This document shows positions 23,139-31,125 of a DNA stretch of 64,000 bases, piece after piece. The notes beneath the pieces are model-generated. The model was given only the letters and a program-made list of their open reading frames with translations. It did not search any database and had not been told where the DNA came from. The first letter of the stretch is position 1. Each line of letters starts with the position of its first letter. Position numbers and translations under genes: made by a program. The stretch lies in assembly GCA_963832785.1 (NCBI GenBank), contig CAWHVF010000005.1, forward strand, positions 2,108,001 to 2,172,000, read 5' to 3'. The stretch comes from CAWBRT01 sp963832785. Its GTDB lineage: Bacteria; Acidobacteriota; Terriglobia; Terriglobales; Acidobacteriaceae.

Positions 23139-24077
23139 TTGACCGGCTCAACCACCAATACCAGCGCCGCACCCCTTTCCGCAGAAGCTGGAAAGCAGCC
23201 GCGAGTTCCGTCTGTCATCTATTTGCAACTGGTCGCCATGGTGCTGATCTGGGGCATCGGTTGGACGATCACCAAGCCCGCCTTGCGCAACATGTCGTCG
23301 GTGAATTTTGCCGCCTTTCGTTTTGCCGGAGGCTTCTTCCTTATGGCTGGCGTGACCCTGGCGATGCGCCAACGCCTGCTTCCGACCGCCGGTGAACGGT
23401 TGCTGCTGGGCGTGGTCGGAGCAATACAGATGGGCGGCAGCCAGCTTCTCTCGACGCTGGCGTTGTATTACGTCGGCGCTGGCCGCGCCGTGGTTCTTCT
23501 CTACAGCATGCAGCTGTGGGCATTGCCGCTGACTTGGCTGGTGAGCCGGGAGCGCGTCGGTTGGCGGGCCATTCTGGGTGGAGTGATCGGCTTTACCGGC
23601 ATGGCCCTGTTCGTCAATCCCATGATGATCGACTGGCATGACCGGCAGGTGCTAGCCGGCAACTGCATAGGACTCATGGCCGGCCTGGCCTGGGCCTTAG
23701 GTGCGTGCCTCTACCGGCGGCGGCCCCGTTGGACGACTTCGTTTTGGACGCAGACCTGGTGGCAGGTGGTGTGGAGCGCCGCGCTCACCACCGTCGTTGG
23801 CCTGTTATTCGGCCGCCAGAGTCACACCGAATGGAGTTGGGGCGTGCTGTTTGCGCTGGCCTGGGCCTGGATCGGCGCCACCGTCATTTGCTGGTTGTTT
23901 TGGGGGAAGGCCCTGGCGGTGATGCCGGCCTGGCGCGCCGGCCAGATGGCGGCCCTCACCCCGATCGTGGGCGTGATCACCAGCGCCATCTTCACCACCG
24001 AACAGATCACCGCTACCGTCGCCATCAGCCTGGTGCTTATCTGCACCGGAACATGGGTGTCTCTCGGGGCCAAATAA
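23139..24077 (+). CDS. EamA/DMT-superfamily transporter
   Basis: 312 residues. Ten hydrophobic helices in two EamA repeats: the first begins VIYLQLVAMVLIWGIGWTITKPALRN with the W-G-x-x-x-x-x-x-K/P pattern, the second about residue 170 (GNCIGLMAGLAWALGACLYRRR). Members export amino acids, metabolites or drugs by proton exchange in the inner membrane. The start is uncertain: TTG 23139 is the only in-frame candidate giving the N-terminal polar stretch, and its RBS (AAAGAG) is weak. The substrate is unknown. It is convergent with the alcohol dehydrogenase at 24139. Confidence 0.83.
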   Translation: MTGSTTNTSAAPLSAEAGKQPRVPSVIYLQLVAMVLIWGIGWTITKPALRNMSSVNFAAFRFAGGFFLMAGVTLAMRQRLLPTAGERLLLGVVGAIQMGGSQLLSTLALYYVGAGRAVVLLYSMQLWALPLTWLVSRERVGWRAILGGVIGFTGMALFVNPMMIDWHDRQVLAGNCIGLMAGLAWALGACLYRRRPRWTTSFWTQTWWQVVWSAALTTVVGLLFGRQSHTEWSWGVLFALAWAWIGATVICWLFWGKALAVMPAWRAGQMAALTPIVGVITSAIFTTEQITATVAISLVLICTGTWVSLGAK

Positions 24078-24080
24078 AAT

Positions 24081-24104
24081 GCCCATCCCGCAGAGGGGAT
24101 GGGC
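24081..24104. terminator. Hairpin between convergent genes
   Basis: GCCCATCCC-GCAGAG-GGGATGGGC, a perfect 9-bp stem, begins 3 bases after the EamA stop and 35 bases before the end of the opposing dehydrogenase gene. No U-tract lies on the plus side, so it is only a likely shared terminator. Confidence 0.5.
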
Positions 24105-24138
24105 GCCAATAGCTGTCGCTGCCTGCCATACTACTGCC

Positions 24139-25155
24139 TCAGGTGGTGTGATCGATAATGATCTTCATGCGTCCGTCTACGTCCTGCTCCAACATCTTAA
24201 TAGCCGGCGCCAGCTCGGGCAGCGGCATTTTGTGAGTCACCAGGGCTTTCAGGTTGAGTGCCCCTTTGGCCACCATTTCGATGGTGGCGGGGAAATCCTC
24301 GCTCTTGGCGGCGCGCGCGTTGGTGACCGTCAACTCCTTGAAGTAAAGGTCGTAGAAGGGCAGCGCGCCCTCTTTTTGGGTGATGATGCCGAAGGCCAAC
24401 AGCGCTCCTCCGCGGCGCGCCATCTTGATGCCGCTGGCCAGCACCGATAGCTTCCCGGTGGACTCGATGACGATGTCGGCGCCGCGTCCGCCGGTGGCTT
24501 CCAGCACCCCGCGCTCCCCCTCCGGGCCGCTGGGGAAGGTCAGATCGCAGCCGAGCCTTTCCGCCATCTGCCTTTTCCAGGCGCTGCGCGTCACCCCGAT
24601 CACCGGATAAGCGCCGCGCGCTTTGGCCATCTGGGCGTGTATCTGGCCGCTCACCCCCAGGCCCATTACCACCACCGCCTGGCCGGGAAAAATATTGAGC
24701 GTGCGCTGCGCGTGCAGGCAGGTGGTAGCCACCTGGATCGAGGGAGCCGATTCGTAGTCGATTGACTCCGGAATGGGGAAAAGGAAGCGCTGCGGAACCG
24801 CCATGTACTCGGCAAAACCGCCGTTGCGGTCGCGTCCCAGCAGAACGCCGTTGGGGCAGATGCTGGTCCTGCCGGAATAGCAAACAAAGCAGGTGCCGCA
24901 GTAATCGCTGGGGTCCACCATGACCCGGGTGCCGGGGCGAAGCGTGCCGTCGCCGCCGGCGATCACCTCACCGCACATCTCGTGGCCCATGATGCGCGGA
25001 TAGGCTACCGGAATGTCTCCCTCGAAGATCTTCAGATCGGTGCCGCAGATGGCGCTGTGGGTTATCTGCACCAGGACCTTGTCACCGCTGGCCGCTGGCC
25101 GTTCGACATCGGCCAACTTCAGCTCCCGCGGAGCTGTCAATATCATTGCCTTCAT
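24139..25155 (-). CDS. Zinc-dependent alcohol dehydrogenase (threonine/sorbitol dehydrogenase-like)
   Basis: 338 residues. Complete medium-chain zinc enzyme: catalytic-zinc region AICGTDLKIFEG, GHEMCGEVIAGG, and the structural-zinc cysteines in C-G-T-C-F-V-C-x7-C (DYCGTCFVCYSGRTSIC). The Rossmann motif is VVMGLGVSGQIHAQ. It oxidises a secondary alcohol or polyol with NAD(P). Unlike the paralogue at 20106-21092, both zinc sites are retained. ATG 25155 is preceded by GGAGGGA 10 nt upstream; the in-frame extension to 25314 crosses the terminator region of the next gene and is rejected. Confidence 0.86.
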   Translation of the reverse strand: MKAMILTAPRELKLADVERPAASGDKVLVQITHSAICGTDLKIFEGDIPVAYPRIMGHEMCGEVIAGGDGTLRPGTRVMVDPSDYCGTCFVCYSGRTSICPNGVLLGRDRNGGFAEYMAVPQRFLFPIPESIDYESAPSIQVATTCLHAQRTLNIFPGQAVVVMGLGVSGQIHAQMAKARGAYPVIGVTRSAWKRQMAERLGCDLTFPSGPEGERGVLEATGGRGADIVIESTGKLSVLASGIKMARRGGALLAFGIITQKEGALPFYDLYFKELTVTNARAAKSEDFPATIEMVAKGALNLKALVTHKMPLPELAPAIKMLEQDVDGRMKIIIDHTT

Positions 25156-25212
25156 GGTTGTCTGTCCCTCCCCGGAGGGCTTAAAACGATGGAATAAGAA
25201 TAAGCCGTTCTG

Positions 25213-25257
25213 AAAAAATGGCGGAGGCTCCGCGGTTTTCCGGGATGACCTCCGCCA
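25213..25257 (-). terminator. Rho-independent terminator of the M24 peptidase gene
   Basis: On the minus strand TGGCGGAGG (25257-25249) pairs with CCTCCGCCA (25227-25219), and six T residues follow (25218-25213). It lies about 75 bases after the M24 peptidase stop and just before the dehydrogenase start, so the two minus-strand genes are separate transcripts. Confidence 0.8.
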
Positions 25258-25332
25258 CATTTGTTGCGGCAGCGCGCCGGCCCGCCGGCCCGGCGGCTCC
25301 CGCCAGTTGCCCAATCGGCGTCGCCGCGGCGA

Positions 25333-26637
25333 CTACCGCTTCATGGCCTCTTCCATATGCTCCATCAAGGTGAAGACTGCCGGGCCGTCGGCGGTCACCA
25401 GCACGTTCTCTTCCAGACGGGTCGTCTGCTGCAGCTTGGGATGGCCGGCGAAGGTCTCGACGGCGAAGTACATGTTCTCCTTGATTTCAGCGGGGTACTT
25501 CAACGAATAGGCGCGCGAAATCCACATGCCCTCGTAGAGAGTGATGCCGATGCTGTGGGCGAACTGCTGCAGGGTCACGGTGCCGTACTTGTCGTCGTCG
25601 TACTTGGGGAAGCAGGCGGCGACGTCGGCGGTGGTGTTGCCCGGACGCAGCTTCTCGATGCCCGCGTACATGGAATCGTAAACTTCGCGGTAGAGGTCGA
25701 TTTCCTTCTGCGTCATCTTGGCCGCGCACTTGAAGCAGCGCACGAAGTCGATGAAGTAGCCGGAGGGGCCGACGGCATTGATGTCGACGATGATCAGGTC
25801 GCCCTGGCGGATCATCTTGTCGGTCGCCCAGCGGCGATAGGGGCTGGTATTGCCGCCGGAGGCCACGATGATGTCGTAGATGATCTCGCAGCCGCGCTCC
25901 AGCATGAACTCGTGGACCTTGGCCTCGATCTCGCGCTCGCGCACGCCGGGCTTCAGCCACTCGTGCTTGATTCTCCACATGGCGGCATCGCCGATGGCGG
26001 CCGCCTGCTTGAGCAGTTCGATCTCGTCGACAGTCTTTATGACGCGGGCGGCCGAAACCGGGGCCCAGCCGTCGACGATGTTCAGCCCGCCCTTCTGGAA
26101 GGCGGCCAGCGATTTCATGTCGATGTTGTCGACGCCGATCTTCGCCTTCAACAGCCCATGGTCGGAGAGCACTTCCTTAATGCTGTCGACCATGCGGTCA
26201 GCCATGAAGGGCACGGCGCCTTCGGCCCACTGCCAGGTGATGGCCGGGCGGACTTTTTCCTGCAGCCAGGGCAGATCGATGTCGGCGCAGCGCAGGTCGC
26301 TGCCGGCGGTTTCAAACAGCACCGGCTCGCCGCCCTGGGGCAGCACGACGTAGCGGATGTTGATGTTGTATTTCCAGTTGCCCTGGTAGGAGCCGGTAGC
26401 ATAGCGGACGTTGGCTCCGGCAAACAGGACCAGAGCGCCCAGATCGAATTTGTTCATCTGTTCGCGCAGGCGCGCCAGGCGGTCCCGGCGCAGGCGATCG
26501 AAATCGACGCGCTGCTGCCAGTCAGCAGCCGTCTGGCTGTAGAGCCGCCGCGGGTCCCAATGATGCGGTTTGCCGATAAAACTTGTGTCCATCTTGCGGG
26601 GCGATACCTCGCCGGGCTTAGCACTCGTAGTGGTCAT
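25333..26637 (-). CDS. M24-family metallopeptidase / Xaa-Pro aminopeptidase-like (DddP-like possible)
   Basis: 434 residues. N-terminal creatinase-like domain (about 40-210) and C-terminal pita-bread domain. Metal ligands: Asp in IIVDINAVG, second Asp in YFIDFVR, His in AHSIGITLYEG, Glu in FAVETFAG and Glu in RLEENVLVT. The family includes aminopeptidase P, creatinase and the DMSP lyase DddP; N-terminal length and a Trp/Tyr-rich pocket make a non-peptidase substrate possible. ATG 26637 follows AGAGAGGA. The gene has its own terminator and a 500-base upstream gap. Confidence 0.8.
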   Translation of the reverse strand: MTTTSAKPGEVSPRKMDTSFIGKPHHWDPRRLYSQTAADWQQRVDFDRLRRDRLARLREQMNKFDLGALVLFAGANVRYATGSYQGNWKYNINIRYVVLPQGGEPVLFETAGSDLRCADIDLPWLQEKVRPAITWQWAEGAVPFMADRMVDSIKEVLSDHGLLKAKIGVDNIDMKSLAAFQKGGLNIVDGWAPVSAARVIKTVDEIELLKQAAAIGDAAMWRIKHEWLKPGVREREIEAKVHEFMLERGCEIIYDIIVASGGNTSPYRRWATDKMIRQGDLIIVDINAVGPSGYFIDFVRCFKCAAKMTQKEIDLYREVYDSMYAGIEKLRPGNTTADVAACFPKYDDDKYGTVTLQQFAHSIGITLYEGMWISRAYSLKYPAEIKENMYFAVETFAGHPKLQQTTRLEENVLVTADGPAVFTLMEHMEEAMKR

Positions 26638-27139
26638 GTTCGTGAACGTCCTCTCTGGAGTTGGTAGTTGTTTTTTTCGTCAACTGTTCGAAGCAGCTTG
26701 TGACTGCTCTCCGGCAAACGCCCATGCGGCGCCCGCCGGGTATCCCGGTCTTCCGTTGCTGCCGATTGCGAGCTGTAGCTAAAGTGCAGCGGGAATGCGC
26801 ATCTAGCTCCGCCTCTCAGACACCGGTGGAGAGCTAACGAACATATTACTATACAGGATGAACGCGAGAGCGCAAGTCGAAGGCGGAGCCAGCGGCCGGC
26901 CTGAATGAATTCGCTTGACCGGCGGCAAAACATTTCCTGCGCGCATTTCACCCACACGAAGGGGCGTCCCCGGCCATAAGAAACTCGCCTTAATCCAGGA
27001 TCAAGCCGCTCATTTTTGATTTTTGATTTATGAATTTTTGATTTCTAAAACATAAAGACCTCTGGGAAGGCAAAGCGCTTGTCCCCCAGAGGTTTTGCAA
27101 TCTTAAATCTTAAATCTGAAATCAAAAATCAAAAATGCT
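26638..27139. other. Intergenic region with AT-rich repeats
   Basis: About 500 bases without a convincing gene. The first 350 bases include the likely promoter of the M24 peptidase (AT-rich ATATTACTATACAGG near 26843). From about 27010 come AT-rich repeats (TTTTTGATTTTTGATTTATG) flanking a hairpin at 27058-27093, then AATCTTAAATCTTAAATCTG near 27100. Confidence 0.45.
27058..27093 (-). terminator. Putative terminator of the molybdenum-hydroxylase operon
   Basis: ACCTCTGGG (27058-27066) pairs with CCCAGAGGT (27085-27093), 18 bases apart. Read on the minus strand the stem is followed by CTTTATGTTTTAG, an imperfect U-tract. It is about 50 bases past the stop of the last operon gene. Confidence 0.55.
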
Positions 27140-28129
27140 TCACCCCTGCTGCTGCCGCAAAGCGCGCAGTATCTTCTCCGGCGTGGCCGGCAGGTCGCGG
27201 ATGCGCACCCCGACCGCATTCTGGATGGCATTGACAATGGCCGGGGCGGTGGGCAGCAGCGAAGGCTCGCCGATGCCCTTGGCCCCGAAGGGGCCGGTCG
27301 GTTCCGGCTGCTCCACGATTTCGGTAACGATCTCGGGCACGTCCAAGGCGGTCGGAAGCACGTAGTCGGTAAGCTGGGGATTCTTGACGCGGCCGTTTTC
27401 GACCACCATCTCTTCCATCATGCCGTAGCCGACGCCCATGGCCACTCCGCCTTCCACCTGTCCCTGGGTGAGCAAGGGGTTGATGGCCTTGCCGCAGTCG
27501 TGTACGGCGGTGATCTTGATGATCTCCACCTCGCCGGTTTCGGTGTCTACCTCGACTTCGGCCAACTGAGCGGCGAAGACATAGGCGCCGTAAGGCTTGC
27601 CGTGGCCGGTCTCCTTGTCGAGCATGGTGGTAACCGGATTGAACGTGCCGGCGCCGATCGCCGGGCGGCCTTTGCCCATCAGCGCCCGCTGGGCAATGGC
27701 GCCGAGTTCGACCCGGCGGTCGGGGAAACCCTTCACGAAGATATAGCCTTGGCTGGCAGCCAGTCCGGTGAAGCTGACGTTGAGCTCTTCGGCGGCGACT
27801 TCAAACAGGATCTGCTTGGCCTGGGCGGCGGCCTTCTGCACCGCATTGCCGACGATGTAGGTCACGCGGCTGGCGACGGTTCCCAGGTCGAAGGGAGTCA
27901 GCTTGGTATCGGCGGCAACCACCGTCACTTTGTCGAAGTCGATGCCCAGTTCCTCGGCGGCGATCTGCGCCATGATCGTGGTGGAACCCTGTCCTATGTC
28001 GGCCGTGCCAATGTAGAGGTGCGCCGTGCCATCCTGGTTCACCTTTATAAAGGCGGCGCCGGGGTTGGGATACGAGGTAAAGCCGATGGGATAAAACATG
28101 GCGGCCAGGCCCTTGCCTCGCTTTTTCAT
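27140..28129 (-). CDS. Molybdenum hydroxylase large subunit, C-terminal half (split coxL/xdhA-type)
   Basis: 329 residues. This is the second Moco-binding half of a xanthine dehydrogenase-family large subunit. It has GTADIGQGSTTIMAQIAAEELG (the Gln-containing MPT contact) and the catalytic glutamate in GAKGIGEPSLLP near the C-terminus. Together with the upstream 430-residue half it adds up to 759 residues, the size of a normal single-chain subunit. The ATG at 28129 overlaps the upstream stop in the sequence ATGA, so the two halves are translated in coupled fashion. The overlap and intact sequence on both sides argue for a true gene split, though a frameshift cannot be excluded. Substrate unknown: purines, aldehydes or N-heterocycles. 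Confidence 0.85.
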   Translation of the reverse strand: MKKRGKGLAAMFYPIGFTSYPNPGAAFIKVNQDGTAHLYIGTADIGQGSTTIMAQIAAEELGIDFDKVTVVAADTKLTPFDLGTVASRVTYIVGNAVQKAAAQAKQILFEVAAEELNVSFTGLAASQGYIFVKGFPDRRVELGAIAQRALMGKGRPAIGAGTFNPVTTMLDKETGHGKPYGAYVFAAQLAEVEVDTETGEVEIIKITAVHDCGKAINPLLTQGQVEGGVAMGVGYGMMEEMVVENGRVKNPQLTDYVLPTALDVPEIVTEIVEQPEPTGPFGAKGIGEPSLLPTAPAIVNAIQNAVGVRIRDLPATPEKILRALRQQQG

Positions 28130-29418
28130 AGCACCTTTACCTCCTCTTCCACCTGCACCGGCCGCTGGGCCGTCTCATACCAGCCGCCCAGGGCCACCGC
28201 GCGTTCCACGCATTCGGTCAGGGTGACCACCTCGACCGTCTGGCGGGTGGGCAGCGAACAATTGTTGACAAACAGGTTCTTCAGCCGGAGCTGTAATGGG
28301 TCCAGTCCCATTTCGGCGGCGATGGTGTCCATGTGCACTTCGTAGGCGAAGCCGAGCTGGGTGACGCCGAAGCCGCGCATGGCGCCGCCCACCGGCTTGT
28401 TGGTGTAGACCACGTAGCCGTCGATGCGGACGTGTGGAATGCGGTAAGGCCCGGCGGCGTGCACGCAGGCCTTGGTCAGCGTCGACTCGCCCCAGGAGAC
28501 GTAGGCGCCGCTGTCGCTGATGATCTCCACCTGGCGGGCCACCAGCGTGCCGTCCTTCTTCAAGCCTGACTTGTATTTGGTGATATAGGGATGGCGCACG
28601 GTCGAGGCCCGGAATTCGTCCTCGCGCGTGTAGACCATCTTCACCGGCTTGCCGGTCTTCATGGCCAGCAGCACGATGTGCGGCTCCAGGGTGATTTCGT
28701 TTTTTCCGCCGAAGCCGCCGCCCACGGCGGTGGTGATGACCCGGATCTTGTTCATCGGGACCTTGAGAATCTTGCCCAGGTCGGAGGCGATCAGGAACGG
28801 CCGCTGCACGGAAGAGGTCACTACGATTTCTCCCGAGGGCGCGATTTCGGCCAGAGCGGCGTGCGGCTCGATGTGGGCGTGCTCGACCATCTGGGTGGAA
28901 ATCTTCTCCTCGAAGATGACGTCGGACTCTTTCCAGCCCTGCTCGATATCGCCGTCGCGAATCTTGAGGTGAGAAGCGATGTTGCTGTCGCCGTGAATTT
29001 TCGGCGCCTCGGGATTCATCGCCTCCAGGGGATCGAAGACCGCCGGCAGCGGCTCATAGTCGACCCGGATCAGCCCCAGCGCCTCTTCCGCCGCCTCCCA
29101 GGAGATAGCGGCCACCACGGCCACGGCGTCACCCAGGTAGCGCACCTTGTCGTCGGCCAGGATTGGCTGGTCCTGATGGGTAAAGCCAAAGCGGTTGTGC
29201 GGAACGTCCTTGGCGGTGATTACCGCCTTCACCCCGGCCAGCCGCTCCGCCGCCGAGGTGTCGATCTTCACGATCCGGGCATGCGCGTGCTGGCTGCGCA
29301 GCGCCTTGGCATACAGCATCCCCGGACGATAGTAGTCTTCGCCATACAGGCTCTTGCCGGTCACCTGCAACAGCGCATCGCTGCGGGGAAAACTCTTTCC
29401 GATCACGTTGTAGCTCAT
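28126..29418 (-). CDS. Molybdenum hydroxylase large subunit, N-terminal half (split coxL/xdhA-type)
   Basis: 430 residues. It begins with the aldehyde oxidase/xanthine dehydrogenase a/b hammerhead domain (about 15-125: GKSLYGEDYYRPGMLYAKAL), then the first Moco-binding domain with ITTAVGGGFGGKNEITLEP (FGGK motif), EHAHIEPHAALAE and GGAMRGFGVTQ. The C-terminus, VEEEVKVL, ends in a charged linker exactly where single-chain homologues join to the second Moco domain. The protein must assemble with the C-terminal half, the FeS subunit and the FAD subunit. ATG 29418 lies 30 bases after the FeS gene. Confidence 0.87.
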   Translation of the reverse strand: MSYNVIGKSFPRSDALLQVTGKSLYGEDYYRPGMLYAKALRSQHAHARIVKIDTSAAERLAGVKAVITAKDVPHNRFGFTHQDQPILADDKVRYLGDAVAVVAAISWEAAEEALGLIRVDYEPLPAVFDPLEAMNPEAPKIHGDSNIASHLKIRDGDIEQGWKESDVIFEEKISTQMVEHAHIEPHAALAEIAPSGEIVVTSSVQRPFLIASDLGKILKVPMNKIRVITTAVGGGFGGKNEITLEPHIVLLAMKTGKPVKMVYTREDEFRASTVRHPYITKYKSGLKKDGTLVARQVEIISDSGAYVSWGESTLTKACVHAAGPYRIPHVRIDGYVVYTNKPVGGAMRGFGVTQLGFAYEVHMDTIAAEMGLDPLQLRLKNLFVNNCSLPTRQTVEVVTLTECVERAVALGGWYETAQRPVQVEEEVKVL

Positions 29419-29448
29419 CTGCTGTTCTCCCTCCGCCCTCCGGCCTGG

Positions 29449-29967
29449 TTAGGCCCGTGTGGCGGTCAGCGTTTCCCGCGGCTGCTCCTGCCGCCCACCC
29501 GCCGCCATAACCGCCGCCGCCTGCCGGATCGCCTTCACCACTTTCACGTAGCCGGTGCAGCGGCAGATGTTGCCGGCAATGCCCTCGCGAATCTCGCGCT
29601 CGCTGGGTTGCGGATTGCGGTCCAGCAGCGCCTTGGCGGAAAGCAGCATCCCCGGGGCGCAGAAGCCGCACTGCACCGCCGCCTGGTCGATGAACGCCTG
29701 CTGCAGCGGATGCAGCCGCCCGCCCTCTGCCAGGCCCTCGATGGTCATCACCGCTTTGCCGTCCGCCCGCACCGCCAGGTAGAGACAGGAGTTTACCGGT
29801 ACGCCATCCACCAGCACTGTACACGCCCCGCACTCGCCCGTGCCGCAGCCTTCCTTGGTTCCGGTCAGGCCAAGCTTCTCCCGCAGGACATGCAGCAGCA
29901 GGTCCTTGGCGTCGACTTCCAGCGTGTGACTCTCGCCATTCACCTTCAGGCTGATGGTCTTCCTCAT
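29449..29967 (-). CDS. Molybdenum hydroxylase [2Fe-2S] subunit (CoxS/XdhC-type)
   Basis: 172 residues. Two [2Fe-2S] domains. The plant-ferredoxin type at the N-terminus has C-x4-C-x2-C in KEGCGTGECGACTVLVDG and the fourth Cys in VNSCLYLA. The helical second domain has C-x2-C in QCGFCAPGM and C-x-C in NICRCTGY. It passes electrons from the molybdenum site to FAD. The ATG at 29967 overlaps the stop of the FAD-subunit gene by 4 bases. The last 20 residues form a Gln/Arg/Thr tail. Confidence 0.93.
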   Translation of the reverse strand: MRKTISLKVNGESHTLEVDAKDLLLHVLREKLGLTGTKEGCGTGECGACTVLVDGVPVNSCLYLAVRADGKAVMTIEGLAEGGRLHPLQQAFIDQAAVQCGFCAPGMLLSAKALLDRNPQPSEREIREGIAGNICRCTGYVKVVKAIRQAAAVMAAGGRQEQPRETLTATRA

Positions 29968-30875
29968 ACTCTGCCTCCCATGGCGGCTGCCCGCGCCCCG
30001 CCGGGCTCGCCGCGCAGGCGCGCCAGCGCCCGCTGCAGGGCGCGCCGCACCAGCACCGCCGTCAACTGCCGCCGATATTCGGCTGAGGCCCGCAGGTCGC
30101 TGATCGGCGAAGTCTCGGTCACCGCCACCGCCGCCGCTTCCGCCAGCAGCTCCGGGGTGGGCTTTTTCCCCAAGAGCACCGCTTCCGCCCGTCGCGCCCG
30201 GATGGGCGTAGGCGCCACCGCGCCCAGGGCAATCCGCACTTTGGCGATCTCGCCTCCGGGAGCTTCAGCCAGCCCGGCGGCCGCGTTCACGATCGACAAA
30301 GTCAGCGCCTTGCGCCGCCCCTGCCGCAGGAAGCTGGCGTGGAAGCCTTTTTCCAGCGGCACCACGATCTCGGTCAAAATCTCGCCCGGCTGCAGCACGG
30401 TTTGCCGCGGCCCCAGGAAAAAGTCCTCCGCCGGCACTGTCCGTTCCCGTCCCTGGGCCTGCAAGCGGAACTTGGCTCCCAGCGCCAGCAACGGCGGCGC
30501 CGAATCCAGCGACGGCACCGCCGAACAGACGTTGCCGCCGATGGTGGCCAGGTTGCGGCATTGCACCGCACCCACCTGGGCAGCCGCCTCGGCCAAGGCC
30601 GGCAGTTTTTCGCATAGCTCGGGGTCGCGGCACAGCCGGGCGAAGGTGGCCAGCGCCCCGATGCGCACCTGTTCTTTCTCGAAGACCACGCCGTCCAGTT
30701 GCGCCCCTGCCAGGTCGATCACGTACTCGGGCTGCTTGGACTTGTCGCGCAGGGCCGGAATCAGGTCGGTGCCCCCGGCCAGCACCTGCGTCTTTTTCTG
30801 CTTAAGCTTGTCCAAAACCCGCAAGAGTTCGCCTAAGCCGTTGGGCTTGAGGTATTCAAAACTGTTCAGCAGCAT
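29964..30875 (-). CDS. Molybdenum hydroxylase FAD subunit (CoxM/XdhB-type)
   Basis: 303 residues from ATG 30875. PCMH-type FAD-binding domain with AGGTDLIPALRDK and ATIGGNVCSAVPSLDSAPPLLAL, the two loops that hold the FAD pyrophosphate, followed by the CO dehydrogenase flavoprotein C-terminal domain. It is first in the four-gene operon (FAD, FeS, large-N, large-C), the coxMSL order. AAGGAG precedes the ATG; a longer reading to 30971 adds a non-homologous stretch. The MFS gene 250 bases away on the same strand is upstream in transcription and may supply the substrate. Confidence 0.9.
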   Translation of the reverse strand: MLLNSFEYLKPNGLGELLRVLDKLKQKKTQVLAGGTDLIPALRDKSKQPEYVIDLAGAQLDGVVFEKEQVRIGALATFARLCRDPELCEKLPALAEAAAQVGAVQCRNLATIGGNVCSAVPSLDSAPPLLALGAKFRLQAQGRERTVPAEDFFLGPRQTVLQPGEILTEIVVPLEKGFHASFLRQGRRKALTLSIVNAAAGLAEAPGGEIAKVRIALGAVAPTPIRARRAEAVLLGKKPTPELLAEAAAVAVTETSPISDLRASAEYRRQLTAVLVRRALQRALARLRGEPGGARAAAMGGRV

Positions 30876-31072
30876 CGCCAATCCACTCCTTCGGCGGGAA
30901 ACCTTGATTCTGCCTGCGGACTGATTCAGGGAAGCACTACCGGCTAAAAAACAGCTTATCGTGCGCGGCATGGCGTGTTGGTGATCGATTCACGGGGACG
31001 GTGTGACAATCATCACAGCACCGCGCCAGCGCAAGCCTGCATTTGTCGCGTGATCGGAGGGAGGAGTTACGG

Positions 31073-31111
31073 TTTCGGACGGGAGCAAACTTTGCCTGCT
31101 CCCGTCCGAAA
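31073..31111. terminator. Perfect 15-bp hairpin between MFS and hydroxylase genes
   Basis: TTTCGGACGGGAGCA (31073-31087) pairs perfectly with TGCTCCCGTCCGAAA (31097-31111) across a 9-base loop. It lies 15 bases past the MFS stop (minus strand). The base run after the stem on the minus strand is not a clear U-tract, but a stem this strong right after a gene is most likely a transcript end. Confidence 0.6.
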
Positions 31112-31125
31112 AGTTGCCTGTGATG

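Noticed and set aside
28591..30924. 777-residue open frame antisense to the molybdenum hydroxylase genes
   Set aside because: The opposite strand encodes intact FeS, FAD and Mo domains; the antisense reading has no recognisable domain and is Arg/Gly/Ala/Pro-rich.
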